From positions 100,826-164,825 of the forward strand of contig JAJDAO010000061.1 of assembly GCA_029261835.1 (NCBI GenBank): 64,000 nucleotides of DNA, written 5' to 3'. Position 1 is the first letter of the stretch; each line of letters opens with the position of its first letter. Below, piece by piece: positions 48,680 through 59,049 of this stretch. The notes beneath the pieces were generated by a model. That model worked only from the letters and a program-made list of their open reading frames with translations, was not told the origin of the DNA and ran no database searches. The position numbers were made by a program, and so were the translations under genes. The DNA comes from Deltaproteobacteria bacterium (GTDB taxonomy: Bacteria; Myxococcota_A; UBA9160; UBA4427).

Positions 48680-50721
48680 CGTCGCCCCCGGCCCAGTAGG
48701 TCGCCCAGCCCCTTCTCCAGCAGATCGGCGGGCTTGGGCAGCAGCTTCTCGACGGTCTTTTCGATCTGCTCGGTCGCTTTGCGCGCCACTTCGTTCGTCG
48801 CGAGGATCTGCCGCGACAACGCCACCAGCGCTTCGCGTGAGACGCCGAGCTCGGGTTCGGCCACCGTACCGCCGACACTCGCCAGCGGAATCACCAGCTT
48901 GCGATCGGCCGCGCGCCCTCCCAGCGCTCTGACCACTTCGCCGCCCAGCTCAATCTCCCCGGTCATGTCGAGCCTCTGATCCGCCAGCACCACCGCGCCG
49001 CGTAGGTTCACCCCGTAGCCGCGGTACACGATTCGCAGATTCTCGCTCTGGAGCTGACCCTGGGAGATCGCGAAGCGTCCTTCCATGCGCTCGAACTCCT
49101 CGCCGTAGAAGCGCTCCAGGGATCCGCCTCGCGCGATGCTGGCCGAGAGCAGAACGACCCGTCCGACCTTCTCGAAGTCCCCGAGTGCCGAGCGCAGGAT
49201 GGACACGCCGCGCAGACGTCCCCCCTCGGCTCCGTCGCCCACGCCGCGGCCGAGGTCGAAGTCGAAATGCCCCTTGAGGGTGTCGCTGAGAGGCGTCTCA
49301 GGGGTGGCGGTGGCCGCTCTTCCGGAGAGCCGTCCACTGAAGGTCAACGGACCGTAGAGAGTGTCCTTCAGCGGGGTGACGGCGCCGAAGAGCTCGTTGG
49401 CCCGCAGCACGCCGACGCTCGCAAGCGCCAAGTCGAAGGGCATATCGCCGTTCAGGTCCGCCACCACGCCCGACAGCGACATCACCTGACCGCCGGCCTC
49501 GACACTCAGCTCCGCCAGCCGAATCGCATCCCCCAGCGCCTCGGCGCGGCCGTTCAACGTGATCGGCGCCACCTCAGCTAGGCGAAGCCTCAGCGTGTCG
49601 AGAACCAGCTCGCCGCCGATCTGCAGCGGGTCGTTCGCGACAGTGAACCCGCGAAACTCGATCGAGCCTGCCAGCGACGCGCCCTGCGCGCCCTCCCCCA
49701 ACACGGCCACCGCCGGAGCCAGAGCGACGGCGTCGAGCTCGATACGCGCGTCCAGCTCGGGCGCCGGGCTGGCCCGGCCGCTCGCGCGAAGCTCGCCGCC
49801 GCTCTCCAGCCGCACGGCGATGTCGAAGTCGACCGGCTTCTCCGGAAGTAGCTTCGCCCGTAAGTCGATCTCTCCCGCGAAAGCAAGCTCGGCGGTCTGC
49901 GCCGCCCAGTCGGTCAGGCGAAGCTCGATCTGCGTCTGTCGCACCGCGCCCTCGCCGGCCTGCAGCCCGATCTCACCGGAGAGAAAGCCGTCCAGGCGCG
50001 TTAATTGGCTCGCGTAGGGGGCGGCCGGGCCGATCGCAACTCGCTCGAGCCGAAGCGTCAGGTCGAGTGCACCGTCGAGGGTCCCGTTGCCCTGGGCTGT
50101 CAGCACCCCGCCGGTGCCGAGCACTGCCCCTGCCTCGAAGGCAATCGGCTCGCCGGGCTCGCTGCCGCGGGCGGTGAGATTCAGTTCGCCAAGAGACCAG
50201 GTGAGCGGCGAGGCCAAGGTCCGGTCGACGAGAACGGCGCTGGAGTTGCGCACCACGACCTGGCGTACTGCCAGAGAGATCGACGGCGCCTGTGGCGCGT
50301 CGTCTGGCGCGGGCACAGACTCCTCGCCCTCGGACGGCGGGCTCGGCAACGCGAGACCCTGTTCCGTCAGAGCGAGCTCGAGCACCGCACCACTCACGAC
50401 GAGAGAGTCGACCAACACCGTGCCGCTGAAGAGCGGCACCAGCGCCAGACGCAGGGAGACGGCTTCAGCTCGCAGCAGCGGCGGATCATCCGCCTGCTCG
50501 CCGGCAATCATCGGCGCCGCCACTACGATGCTCGGAGGCAGAAAGCCCAGCGACAGGCCGGCGTATTCGACGCGGCGACCGATCTGCCGCTCCGCGGCGG
50601 CGGATATGGCCGCGCGCGTCTCGGGCGACTCGAGCACTCGCGGCAGGAACAATACGAGTCCGAGCACCGCCAGCAGCAGCAGTGCCAACAGCCCGAACAC
50701 CACCCGCATGACGACTCGCAT
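48676..50721 (-). CDS. AsmA-family envelope protein
   Basis: A 681-residue AsmA-like protein: a single N-terminal membrane helix ([24 protein letters not shown]) followed by a long periplasmic chain of beta-strand repeats with DUF3971/AsmA-type features ([53 protein letters not shown]). AsmA proteins are now thought to form bridges moving phospholipid between membranes. ATG at 50721 (GTG at 50724 also possible) follows GGGGGTGA. The stop overlaps mtnA by four bases, an unusual pairing that is probably convenience. Confidence 0.88.
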   Translation of the reverse strand: MRVVMRVVFGLLALLLLAVLGLVLFLPRVLESPETRAAISAAAERQIGRRVEYAGLSLGFLPPSIVVAAPMIAGEQADDPPLLRAEAVSLRLALVPLFSGTVLVDSLVVSGAVLELALTEQGLALPSPPSEGEESVPAPDDAPQAPSISLAVRQVVVRNSSAVLVDRTLASPLTWSLGELNLTARGSEPGEPIAFEAGAVLGTGGVLTAQGNGTLDGALDLTLRLERVAIGPAAPYASQLTRLDGFLSGEIGLQAGEGAVRQTQIELRLTDWAAQTAELAFAGEIDLRAKLLPEKPVDFDIAVRLESGGELRASGRASPAPELDARIELDAVALAPAVAVLGEGAQGASLAGSIEFRGFTVANDPLQIGGELVLDTLRLRLAEVAPITLNGRAEALGDAIRLAELSVEAGGQVMSLSGVVADLNGDMPFDLALASVGVLRANELFGAVTPLKDTLYGPLTFSGRLSGRAATATPETPLSDTLKGHFDFDLGRGVGDGAEGGRLRGVSILRSALGDFEKVGRVVLLSASIARGGSLERFYGEEFERMEGRFAISQGQLQSENLRIVYRGYGVNLRGAVVLADQRLDMTGEIELGGEVVRALGGRAADRKLVIPLASVGGTVAEPELGVSREALVALSRQILATNEVARKATEQIEKTVEKLLPKPADLLEKGLGDLLGRGRR

Positions 50722-50853
50722 CACTCTTCACCCCCTGACATCCCGGGCCCGCACGACAGCGACCCGAGCACCCGGCAGGGTACACGAGCCGGGACTCGAG
50801 AGCGCCCGGATCGGCAGCCGGTCGCGTCGCGGCAAGCTACGCTGCTCGACAGT

Positions 50854-51426
50854 GTGAACCAAGACAATGAGAACGATCCCCAGCGAGCCGTGGCAGCACT
50901 GCGGGCGCTGCACTCGGCCGTGGACCAGCGCGTGGCCGGGCTCAGCCGACGGCACGGCGAGCGCCTGCACTGCCGACGCGGATGTGCGTCATGTTGTCAG
51001 GACGATCTCCGCGTCTTCGATGTTGAAGCCGAGCGCATTCGGGTAGGAAACGCCGCCCTGTTGCGCGACGGGAGCCCCCACCCGCCCGGCGCCTGCGCGT
51101 TTCTCGATCGCGCTGCGAACTGTCGCGTCTATGCCGATCGCCCCTATGTCTGCCGCACGCAGGGCCTGCCATTGTGCTGGCACGAGGAGGCCGCGAACGG
51201 AGAGGTGGTCGAGCGGCGCGACATTTGTCCCGAGAATCTCGACGGGCCGCCCCTCGAGTCGCTGGATGAAGCGGACTGCTGGCCAATCGGGCCCAGCGAG
51301 CAGCGCTTGGCCGCCATCGCCGAGCGCTTCGCGCGCAGCCAGCCGGTGAGGACGACGCTGCGCTCGCTCTTCGAAGGTGAGCCGGGGCAGGGTGCAAGCC
51401 GCGGCGCGCCGAAGCGACGCCCGTGA
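50854..51426 (+). CDS. YkgJ-family cysteine cluster protein
   Basis: A 190-residue protein with the YkgJ/CxxCxxCC motif: CRRGCASCCQDDLRVFD, then CRVYADRPYVCRTQGLPLCW. Such proteins probably bind zinc or an iron-sulfur cluster; function unknown. GTG at 50854 gives a short polar N-terminus; the frame extends upstream through the AsmA gene's antisense and is rejected there. No Shine-Dalgarno is clear; TACGCT at 50838-50843 may be a -10 for a short-leader transcript. Confidence 0.82.
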   Translation: MNQDNENDPQRAVAALRALHSAVDQRVAGLSRRHGERLHCRRGCASCCQDDLRVFDVEAERIRVGNAALLRDGSPHPPGACAFLDRAANCRVYADRPYVCRTQGLPLCWHEEAANGEVVERRDICPENLDGPPLESLDEADCWPIGPSEQRLAAIAERFARSQPVRTTLRSLFEGEPGQGASRGAPKRRP

Positions 51427-51502
51427 GGGCCGTTGTCGCAACCAGACCGGGCGCCGCGTGGGGCACGCACCGGCCGGTCCACGTGGCGCCGGAGAGAACC
51501 GC

Positions 51503-53005
51503 TCAGCCGCGAATCTTCTCGATCAGCTTCCTGCGGACCTCGCCCGGGTTTGCCTTCCCCTGAGTGGCTTTCATCACCTGGCCCATCAGGAAGTTGAGCG
51601 GCTTGTCGTCGCCGTCTCGGATGCTCTCGACCAACGCGGCATTGGCCGCGAGCACCTCGCCCACCACGCCGTCGATCAAGCCACTGTCGGAGACCGCCTC
51701 GAGTCCACGCCGCTGCATCAGGGCTTCGGGCTCGCCCCCTTCTCGCACGAGATCCGGCAGCAAGTCTCGGGCGCTCTTCGCGGTCAAACGACCCTCTGCC
51801 ACCAGCTCGATGAGCGAAGCCAACGCCGCGGGCGTGATCGCCGCTTGCTCCAGCTCGAGGTCGCACTCGTTCAGCTCCCTGAGAAGGTCGCGTGACATCC
51901 AGTTGGCCACGCTCTTCGGGGAGCCGCCCGCTCGCGTGGCTTGCTCGAAGAAGTCCGCCAGTGCCCGGTTGCTGATCAGAATGCGCGCGTCGTAGTCCGA
52001 CAGCCCGTACTCGCTCTGGAAGCGCTCGCGCTTCTGCTCCGGCAGCTCGGGCATCGCCGCTCTCACCTGCTCGATCTGTTCGTCACCGATGATCAGAGGA
52101 ATCAGGTCTGGATCATCGAAATAGCGATAGTCGTCGGCGTTCTCCTTGAGGCGCAGAACGCGGGTGCGCCCCGTCTCCGGATCGTACGCCATGGTGGCTT
52201 GAACGATCTCACCACCGTCATCCAGGATCGCGGCCTGCCGCGCGATCTCCGCTGTGATCGCGGCCTCGACGTTGGCGAAGGAGTTGATGTTCTTGAGCTC
52301 CGTACGCGTACCGAGCTGCTCGCTCCCCCTCGGTCTCAGCGAGACATTGGCATCACACCGGAACTGCCCCTTTTCCATCTCGGCATCCGACACCTCGATG
52401 TAGCGCAGGATCGACCGCAGCGATCGCAGGTACGCCCCCGCTTCGGCAGGCGAGCGCAGGTCTGGCTCCGAGACGATCTCCAGCAGCGGCACCCCCGCCC
52501 GGTTGAAATCGACGTGGGTATCGTCGCTGCCCGCCACAGCGGCATCGTGAATCGATTTCCCGGCATCTTCCTCGAGGTGAGCGCGCGTGATGCCAATGCG
52601 CTTACTGACGGTATCGGCCACGGATGCCGCGTTCTTGGCGGGAGCCTTCGCGGATGTCGATTGCTCGATCTCGATCCAGCCGTCACTCACCACCGGCTCC
52701 TCGTATTGCGAAATCTGGTAGCCCTTGGGCAGGTCCGGATAGAAGTAGTTCTTGCGCGAGAAGACCGACCGCTTGTTCACCACAGCGTGTGTCGCCAGGC
52801 CGAGTCGAATGGCGAGATCCACGACTTCTCGATTTAACACGGGCAGGACACCGGGCATCCCGAGGTCGATCGGGTGAACGTTGTGGTTGGGCTTATCGCC
52901 GTAGCGAATGGGTGCCGGACTGAAGAGCTTCGACTCGGTCTTGAGATGTGTATGCACCTCGAGACCGATCACGACTTCGTAGCGTGCGAGCGGCTGCCGG
53001 TTCAT
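51503..53005 (-). CDS. gatB: Aspartyl/glutamyl-tRNA amidotransferase subunit B
   Basis: Subunit B of the GatCAB complex that amidates mischarged Glu-tRNA(Gln) or Asp-tRNA(Asn). The 500-residue protein shows YEVVIGLEVHTHLKTESKLFS, HPIDLGMPGVLPVLN, RKNYFYPDLPKGYQISQYEEP, and the C-terminal GatB/YqeY helical tail (VMKATQGKANPGEVRRKLIEKI). Zinc cysteines of the cradle are lacking, as in many GatBs. It is the last gene of the order gatC-gatA-gatB, with four-base overlap to gatA. Confidence 0.99.
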   Translation of the reverse strand: MNRQPLARYEVVIGLEVHTHLKTESKLFSPAPIRYGDKPNHNVHPIDLGMPGVLPVLNREVVDLAIRLGLATHAVVNKRSVFSRKNYFYPDLPKGYQISQYEEPVVSDGWIEIEQSTSAKAPAKNAASVADTVSKRIGITRAHLEEDAGKSIHDAAVAGSDDTHVDFNRAGVPLLEIVSEPDLRSPAEAGAYLRSLRSILRYIEVSDAEMEKGQFRCDANVSLRPRGSEQLGTRTELKNINSFANVEAAITAEIARQAAILDDGGEIVQATMAYDPETGRTRVLRLKENADDYRYFDDPDLIPLIIGDEQIEQVRAAMPELPEQKRERFQSEYGLSDYDARILISNRALADFFEQATRAGGSPKSVANWMSRDLLRELNECDLELEQAAITPAALASLIELVAEGRLTAKSARDLLPDLVREGGEPEALMQRRGLEAVSDSGLIDGVVGEVLAANAALVESIRDGDDKPLNFLMGQVMKATQGKANPGEVRRKLIEKIRG

Positions 53006-54456
53006 GAGAACTCCGGTGGGCGTCGCGCGTGGTGATCGGTTCGGCGCTGGAAGGCATCCGCAGCACGCAGCAGCGTGTTCTCATCCATCGCGCGACCGAG
53101 CATCTGCATCCCAACCGGCATCCCCCGCACCAGGCCACAGGGCAACGAAATGCCCGGAAGACCGGCCAGATTGGCGGACACGGTGTAGATATCGCCGAGG
53201 TACATGCTCACCGGATCATCGGTCTTCGCTCCAATCTCGAAGGCGACCTCCGGACAGGTCGGTGTCGCGATGACGTCGCACTCTTCAAAGGCCCGCTCGA
53301 AATCGCCTCGAACCAACGTCCTGACCTGCTGCGCCTTGCGGTAGTAGGCGTCGAAATACCCTGCTGACAACACGTACGTGCCGAGGAGAATGCGCCTCTT
53401 CACCTCCGCACCAAAACCCTCCGACCGCGAGCGTCGATACATTTGCTCGAGATTTGTCACACCGGATGCGCGTCGGCCGTAACGAGCGCCGTCGTAGCGA
53501 GCGAGGTTGCTGGATGCCTCCGCAGTGGCCACCAGGTAGTAGGTGGCCACGACGTAGCCGGTGTGCGGGAGGCTGATCTCCACCACCTTGGCCCCGGCGG
53601 ACTCGAGCTCGGCAACACCGGCCCTCACGAGGGCGAGCACCTCCGGATCGGCACCCTGCTCGACGAAGTACTCGCGCGGCAGGCCGATGGTGAGCCCCGA
53701 GACATCACCGGTGAGCGCCTCGGCGAAGTCCGGTACCGGGAACGGGAGCGACGTGGAATCTCGGCGATCGTGTCCGGCGATCTCCCGGAGTATCCAGGCG
53801 CACTCGCGAACGCTGTGGGCGAATGGTCCGATCTGATCCAGCGACGACGCGAAGGCGACGAGTCCCCAGCGCGAGACCCGGCCGTAGGTGGGCTTCATTC
53901 CGACGACGCCGGTAAACGAGGCGGGCTGGCGAATCGATCCTCCTGTATCGCTCCCCAGGGCAAACGGCGTGATGCCCGCTGCTACCGCCACGGCCGGCCC
54001 GCCGGAAGAGCCACCACAGGTGCGATCCGTGTCCCAGGGGTTGCGCGACGGCCCGAAGATCGAGTGCTCAGTGGACGAACCCATGGCGAACTCATCCATG
54101 TTGGCGCGACCGATGATGACGGCGCCGGCGGAGCGCAGCCGTTCCACCACCGTCGAGTCGTAGGGAGAGACGAAGTTCTCGAGAATGCGTGAGGCGCAGG
54201 TGGTGGGCTCGCCACACTGCACCATGTTGTCCTTCAGAACCAGCGGGATGCCGTCGAGCGGGGAGCGCAGCTGCCCGCGCACGTGGCGCTCGTCCGCCTC
54301 CGCCGCCTCGGCGCAAGCGGCCTCCTCACGCAGGCCCACGACCGCATTCAGCCGATCAGCGAGCTCCCGAGCGCGCGCCACGGCACGCGTCACCAGCTCT
54401 CGCGACGAGACGTCGCCGGCATCCAGCCCCACGCGCTGCGCCTCGAGGGTCTCCAC
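53002..54456 (-). CDS. gatA: Aspartyl/glutamyl-tRNA amidotransferase subunit A
   Basis: The glutaminase/amidase subunit of GatCAB. The 484-residue protein shows the amidase triad (Lys in LVLKDNM, serines in GGSSGGPAV) and GSDTGGSIRQPASFTGVVGMKPTYGRVS, HTGYVVATYYL and CPEVAFEIGAKTDDPVSMYLGDIYT. The start is GTG at 54456, with AGGAGAG inside the end of gatC. Two bases separate gatC stop from this start; the far end overlaps gatB by four. Confidence 0.99.
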   Translation of the reverse strand: METLEAQRVGLDAGDVSSRELVTRAVARARELADRLNAVVGLREEAACAEAAEADERHVRGQLRSPLDGIPLVLKDNMVQCGEPTTCASRILENFVSPYDSTVVERLRSAGAVIIGRANMDEFAMGSSTEHSIFGPSRNPWDTDRTCGGSSGGPAVAVAAGITPFALGSDTGGSIRQPASFTGVVGMKPTYGRVSRWGLVAFASSLDQIGPFAHSVRECAWILREIAGHDRRDSTSLPFPVPDFAEALTGDVSGLTIGLPREYFVEQGADPEVLALVRAGVAELESAGAKVVEISLPHTGYVVATYYLVATAEASSNLARYDGARYGRRASGVTNLEQMYRRSRSEGFGAEVKRRILLGTYVLSAGYFDAYYRKAQQVRTLVRGDFERAFEECDVIATPTCPEVAFEIGAKTDDPVSMYLGDIYTVSANLAGLPGISLPCGLVRGMPVGMQMLGRAMDENTLLRAADAFQRRTDHHARRPPEFS

Positions 54457-54458
54457 GC

Positions 54459-54761
54459 CTAGCTCTCCTGACCCTCGATCACCTTCGGCACAACGAATGC
54501 GCTCCCCTGCCGCTCGGGCGCATTGCGGAGCGCGAGCTCAGGATCGATGCCGGAACAGGCGCGATCTTCGCGCGTGGGCGTGGGCAGCGGAATCGCGTGG
54601 GCTGTCGGCTCGATGCCCTCGGTCTCGAGTTGCTGCAGCAGATCGGCGTGGTCGAGGATGCGATCGAGGTCACGCGTCATGGCCTCGATCTCCTGCTCAC
54701 GCAGCTGCAGGCGGGCGAGTGCCGCGGTTCGCTCGACGTCTTCGCGGGTGATACGCGACAT
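54459..54761 (-). CDS. gatC: Aspartyl/glutamyl-tRNA amidotransferase subunit C
   Basis: The 100-residue small subunit that ties GatA to GatB. ITREDVERTAALARLQLREQEI and the RDLDRILDHADLLQQLETEGIEPTAH segment are diagnostic, as is the closing AFVVPKVIEG. ATG at 54761 is chosen; the frame runs further to 55127 but that part is antisense to the helicase gene. First gene of gatCAB. Confidence 0.97.
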   Translation of the reverse strand: MSRITREDVERTAALARLQLREQEIEAMTRDLDRILDHADLLQQLETEGIEPTAHAIPLPTPTREDRACSGIDPELALRNAPERQGSAFVVPKVIEGQES

Positions 54762-54854
54762 AGGCGCGCAGCCTAGCACGAAGCCGTCAACACCCGCGGG
54801 CGACAACTCGCGCCGGCTGGACGCGCAAACGGCCCGCCAGCTCGCGCACGGGCA

Positions 54855-54883
54855 TTGCGCCGGACGGGGCCGGGGGATAGGCT
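54855..54883 (+). promoter_or_regulatory. Candidate promoter of DEAD-box helicase gene
   Basis: TTGCGC (54855-54860) and TAGGCT (54878-54883) are 17 bases apart, each matching three of six consensus bases. Transcription would start near 54890, five bases before the ATG, and there is no Shine-Dalgarno sequence. Confidence 0.3.
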
Positions 54884-54894
54884 GCCACGTCCAT

Positions 54895-56361
54895 ATGACT
54901 GAACTTTCAGAGCTTTTTTCGCAAGTCTCCAGCGACATCCAGACCTCACTGAGAGATCTCGGCTGGAGCACGCCCACGCCCGTGCAGGCCCAGGCGATCC
55001 CCCGCATGCGGAGCGGGGGGGACCTCATCGTCCAAGCCGAGACCGGCAGCGGCAAGACGGGCGCCTTCGGCATCCCACTGGTCGAGACCGTCGACACCTC
55101 CGACAAAGCCATCCAGGCGCTGGTCATGCTGCCGACGCGCGAGCTCGCGAACCAGGTGGCCGCCGAGCTCCGTGTGCTGGGCCAGCACAGCGGCGTGCGC
55201 GTGCTCGCCGTCTACGGCGGAGTGAGCTACGCCGGTCAGCTCGAGGAGCTCGAGAGGGGGGTCCACATCATCGTGGGCACCCCGGGTCGCATTCTCGACC
55301 ACCTGGGCAACGAACGGATGGACCTTGGCGCCGTGAAGGTGCTGGTGCTCGATGAAGCTGACGAGATGCTCTCACTCGGCTTCTGGCCCGACATGCGAGA
55401 GATCGCTTCCTATCTGCCCGAAGAGCGACAATCCCACCTCTTCTCCGCCACGATCCCGGAGAAGGTGCGCTCGCTCTCGCGCTTCTTTCTGCGCGATCCG
55501 GAGTTCGTCGCCCTCGGCGAGGGCCAAGCCGGCCCCCAGCAGATCGAGCACTACTACTATGTCTGCGCAGCCAATGAGAAAGAGGCGATCCTCGCGCGCA
55601 TAATCGAATACGAAGATCCCGAGAGCGCCATCATCTTCTGCAATACGAAGGCCGACGTACGCTTCATCGCCGGCTACCTGCAGAAGCGCAGCTTCAATGC
55701 CGATCAGATCTCGGGTGACCTCCAGCAGAGCGCGCGAGAGAAGGCGATACAGCGGATCAAGACTGGAGAGCTCAGACTCCTCGTGGCCACCGACGTGGCC
55801 GCCCGCGGCATCGACATCAGTGACCTGTCGCATGTGATCAGCTACACGACCTCCGATTCGCCGGAGGTCTACGTACACCGAACGGGGCGCACAGGCCGGC
55901 TGGGCAAGTCCGGGGTAGCGATCTCCCTGGTGTCGGGTCTCGACATCGGCAATTTCAAGCACATGCAGAATGTCAACAAGATCGAGGTCATCGAACGCAA
56001 ACCGCCGACCGAGCAGGACATGTTGGCGCGAACGCGAGAGCGTCTGCAGGTCAAGGTGGAGCAGGAGATGCGCGCGCTCCCCGCCGCACAGGTGGCCTAC
56101 CAGGTGGAGCGCTTGATTCCCGTGGTAGAGGAGATGGCGACCAGCCACGAAGGCCGGCGAGACCTCGCGGGAATCTGTGCCGCCTATCTGGCCGAGCATC
56201 GCCCGGAAACCACGGTTCCGGAGATCAATCAGCAGGCTGCGCGCCCGCCAAGGGCGAGCAGGAGCAGGCGAAAGAGCGGAGACAGAGGCGGCCGCGGCGG
56301 TGACGGGACCGCTGGCGACAAGAGCCGCTCACAGGGTCGAGGGCGGCGGCGCAGGTCATAG
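54895..56361 (+). CDS. DEAD-box RNA helicase (DeaD/CsdA-like)
   Basis: A 488-residue ATP-dependent RNA helicase. Motifs in order: Q (TPTPVQAQAIP), I (AETGSGKTGAF), Ia (PTRELANQ), Ib (TPGRILDHL), II (VLDEADEML), III (SATIPE), IV (AIIFCNTKADV), V (ATDVAARGIDI), VI (HRTGRTGRLGKSG). The C-terminal ~130 residues lack a clear DbpA-type RNA-binding fold and end in a Gly/Arg/Ser tail (GDRGGRGGDG). Probably acts in ribosome assembly or RNA decay at low temperature. The gene's start follows a very short leader. Confidence 0.96.
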   Translation: MTELSELFSQVSSDIQTSLRDLGWSTPTPVQAQAIPRMRSGGDLIVQAETGSGKTGAFGIPLVETVDTSDKAIQALVMLPTRELANQVAAELRVLGQHSGVRVLAVYGGVSYAGQLEELERGVHIIVGTPGRILDHLGNERMDLGAVKVLVLDEADEMLSLGFWPDMREIASYLPEERQSHLFSATIPEKVRSLSRFFLRDPEFVALGEGQAGPQQIEHYYYVCAANEKEAILARIIEYEDPESAIIFCNTKADVRFIAGYLQKRSFNADQISGDLQQSAREKAIQRIKTGELRLLVATDVAARGIDISDLSHVISYTTSDSPEVYVHRTGRTGRLGKSGVAISLVSGLDIGNFKHMQNVNKIEVIERKPPTEQDMLARTRERLQVKVEQEMRALPAAQVAYQVERLIPVVEEMATSHEGRRDLAGICAAYLAEHRPETTVPEINQQAARPPRASRSRRKSGDRGGRGGDGTAGDKSRSQGRGRRRRS

Positions 56362-56415
56362 GACAGCACCACCCCCGGGCCGGAGAGCGTCTGCCGAGAT
56401 CCTCGAGAGACAGCG

Positions 56416-57846
56416 ATGTTGTTCAGCTCGACGATCTTCCTCTTCGCTTTCCTGCCAATCGTTGGCCTCCTCTACTTCGCGCTGCGCGGTGTGCGCGCGC
56501 GCAATGCGCTGTTGATCTTCGCGAGTCTCTTCTTCTATGCGTGGGGCGAGACAGGCTATGTCGCGATCCTGCTCATCTGCATCGCGCTCAACTACGCCTT
56601 CGTCCTGTGGATCGACCGGAGCCGCGGCCGCCCGTCCCAGCGCAAAATTCTGGTGGCCAGCGTCGCGGTCAACCTGCTTATTCTCGCCTCTTTCAAGTAC
56701 ACCAATTTCCTGGCCGACAATCTGAGCCTGCTCCTCGCCCCGATCGGCCTCCGGTTGCCCGAGCTCGAGCCGGTGCATCTACCGATCGGGATCTCGTTCT
56801 TCACGTTTCAGGCTCTGACCTACGTCGTCGACGTATACAGAAGCGATGCGCCAGTGCAGCGCAACCCCCTGCGTGTGGCGCTCTACATCGCTCTGTTTCC
56901 GCAGCTCATCGCGGGCCCGATCGTGCGCTATCGCCAGGTCGCAGCACAGCTCGCGCGACGTACGATTGGGGCGGACGACGTGGCGGAGGGTATCCGACGC
57001 TTCGTCATCGGCCTGGGCAAGAAGGTCATCATCGCCAACACACTCGCGCTCCCGGCAGATCGAATCTTCGCCATCCCTGCCGGCGAACTCACAGTCGCAG
57101 TAGCGTGGTTCGGGGTCATCTGCTTTGCACTGCAGATCTACTACGACTTCGCCGGCTACTCCGACATGGCCATCGGGCTCGGGCGCTGCTTGGGCTTCGA
57201 CTTTCCGGAGAACTTCAACTGGCCCTATCTCGCGCGCTCGGTCAGGGAGTTCTGGCGACGGTGGCACATCTCGCTCTCGAGCTGGTTTCGCGACTACCTC
57301 TACATCCCCCTCGGAGGCAACCGCCAGGGGGCGCTCAGAACTCACCTGAACCTGGTTGCGGTCTTCTTCCTCTGCGGTCTGTGGCACGGGGCGAGCTGGA
57401 ACTTCGTGGTCTGGGGGCTGATGCACGGCAGCTTTCTCGTGCTGGAGCGTACGAGCGTCGGCACCGTGCTGGCTCGAGCGCCGATCGTGCTTCAGCGAAG
57501 CTATACGCTGATCGTCGTTCTGATCGCCTGGGTCTTCTTCCGAGCCGCGGATCTGCCCCACGCGCTGAGCTACCTGGCGGCCATGGTCGGTGCAGCGGAG
57601 CCGACGAGTGGCCGGTATCCGCTGGTCCTGTTTAGCAATCCAGAGGTGGTCACGATTCTGCTGCTGGCCGCATTGGGAGCCGCTCCATCGTTTCGGCGTG
57701 CGATCGACCGGCTGCGAGAGCATGCCGAGCGAGCGAGATCGTCTCTCGAGATAGCGCGCTTGGCGGCGCTGGGTCTGATTCTGCTCGTCTGCGCCATGTC
57801 GCTGGCGTCCGGAACCCACAATCCGTTCATCTATTTTCGCTTCTGA
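56416..57846 (+). CDS. MBOAT-family O-acyltransferase (AlgI-like)
   Basis: A 476-residue polytopic enzyme that moves an acetyl group across the inner membrane for polysaccharide O-acetylation. Opening MLFSSTIFLFAFLPIV, ASFKYTNFLADN, HLPIGISFFTFQALTYVVDVYR, LFPQLIAGPIVRYRQV, YYDFAGYSDMAIGLG, FWRRWHISLSSWFRDYLYIPLGGNR and the catalytic His in CGLWHGASWNFVVWG are all diagnostic of AlgI/DltB-type MBOAT proteins. Its partner gene begins ten bases later. Which polysaccharide is modified cannot be told; no synthase is in the window. Confidence 0.96.
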   Translation: MLFSSTIFLFAFLPIVGLLYFALRGVRARNALLIFASLFFYAWGETGYVAILLICIALNYAFVLWIDRSRGRPSQRKILVASVAVNLLILASFKYTNFLADNLSLLLAPIGLRLPELEPVHLPIGISFFTFQALTYVVDVYRSDAPVQRNPLRVALYIALFPQLIAGPIVRYRQVAAQLARRTIGADDVAEGIRRFVIGLGKKVIIANTLALPADRIFAIPAGELTVAVAWFGVICFALQIYYDFAGYSDMAIGLGRCLGFDFPENFNWPYLARSVREFWRRWHISLSSWFRDYLYIPLGGNRQGALRTHLNLVAVFFLCGLWHGASWNFVVWGLMHGSFLVLERTSVGTVLARAPIVLQRSYTLIVVLIAWVFFRAADLPHALSYLAAMVGAAEPTSGRYPLVLFSNPEVVTILLLAALGAAPSFRRAIDRLREHAERARSSLEIARLAALGLILLVCAMSLASGTHNPFIYFRF

Positions 57847-57856
57847 TTGGTCTCGT

Positions 57857-59044
57857 ATGCCTGCTGAACAGAGCTCGGAAGAGCGGACGACCGAAGAACG
57901 GCAGCACCACCCGTCGAACTGGTGGACCATCGTCTTCTTCGTGGCGGCAACGGTACTTCCATTGCTGGCGGGCCTGATCGAAGGGGACAGCGAGATCTCC
58001 GCAACCGAGAAGCGCTTTCTCACGAAGCGACCCGCCCTCGAGGCGAGCTGGCACAGCCTGGCCAGCTTTCCCAGACGCATGGAGAAGTACTACGACGATC
58101 GGCTCGGGTTCCGAGAGGCCCTGATTCGAAGCTACGCGTATCTGAAGATCGAGCTATTCGGCACGTCACCGAGCGAATCTCTCGTCATCGGCAAGCAGGG
58201 CTGGCTCTTCTTCGGCGATCCGGATGCGGTCGCGAACTACCGCGGCGTGGCTTCACTCGGCCCGGCGAAGCTCGGGCGTTGGCAGCAACTGCTCGAGAAG
58301 CGTCGGGACTGGCTGGCCGAGCAGGGAATCGAGTTTCTGCTCGTACTCGTCCCCGACAAGCATCTGATGTACCCGGAGTACATGCCGGACAGACTGCCCC
58401 GGACCGGCAACGCGCACCCGCTCGACCAGCTCTCTCGTCACCTCACCCGCCATTCGGATGTGAACGTCCTCGACCTACGCGGTGCACTCGAGGAGACGAA
58501 GAAGACGGAACGGACCCACCACAGAACCGACTCGCACTGGAATGAAGTCGGGGCCTACGCGGCCTACCGCGCCATACTGGAACGGCTGGGTGAGTCGGTA
58601 CCCGCACTGGCAAACGCAACGCCGATTCCTGTCGTGAGGAAGTCGAGCATCACACCGGGTCTCGGCTTGGCGAACATCGTTGGGCTCGGGGGGATCTATC
58701 GGGAAGAGCTGCTGCAGATGACGCCGAGGAACCCGCACGCAGTCGTCAAGCTCGAGCACCGGGCAAAATACGACGAACGGGTGAGAAAGCTGCTCCCCAT
58801 CGCTCTCGGCGTCGAGAACCGTGAACTTCCGCGGGCGGTGATGTTCCGCGATTCCTTCGCGAACGCGCTCATTCCGTACCTCTCGGAGAACTTCCAGCGC
58901 ATCCTCTACGTCTGGGACCGCGATGTCAACCCGCGCATCGTCTCGATAGAGAAGCCGGATGTAGTCATCCTCGAGATCGTCGGACGCTTCCTCGGCAGAG
59001 TACCTCGGGCAAGACAAGATGCCGCCAAACCGAAACGCCGCTGA
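57857..59044 (+). CDS. AlgJ/AlgX-like SGNH O-acetyltransferase
   Basis: A 395-residue partner of the MBOAT enzyme. One N-terminal membrane helix (WWTIVFFVAATVLPLLAGLI) leads to a periplasmic domain with the AlgX/AlgJ-type triad: TDSHWN (Asp-x-His) near residue 224 and the nucleophile Ser in MFRDSFANALIPYLSE near 332. ENRFLTKRP-like EKRFLTKRPAL and YYDDRLGFREALI are further family marks. It would pass acetyl from the MBOAT protein to an exported polysaccharide. The ten-base spacing indicates an operon. Confidence 0.93.
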   Translation: MPAEQSSEERTTEERQHHPSNWWTIVFFVAATVLPLLAGLIEGDSEISATEKRFLTKRPALEASWHSLASFPRRMEKYYDDRLGFREALIRSYAYLKIELFGTSPSESLVIGKQGWLFFGDPDAVANYRGVASLGPAKLGRWQQLLEKRRDWLAEQGIEFLLVLVPDKHLMYPEYMPDRLPRTGNAHPLDQLSRHLTRHSDVNVLDLRGALEETKKTERTHHRTDSHWNEVGAYAAYRAILERLGESVPALANATPIPVVRKSSITPGLGLANIVGLGGIYREELLQMTPRNPHAVVKLEHRAKYDERVRKLLPIALGVENRELPRAVMFRDSFANALIPYLSENFQRILYVWDRDVNPRIVSIEKPDVVILEIVGRFLGRVPRARQDAAKPKRR

Positions 59045-59049
59045 GCCGA

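Noticed and set aside
50005..50853. Upstream part of the frame continuous with the YkgJ-like gene
   Set aside because: It is antisense to the AsmA gene and has no family similarity; the real start is placed at 50854.
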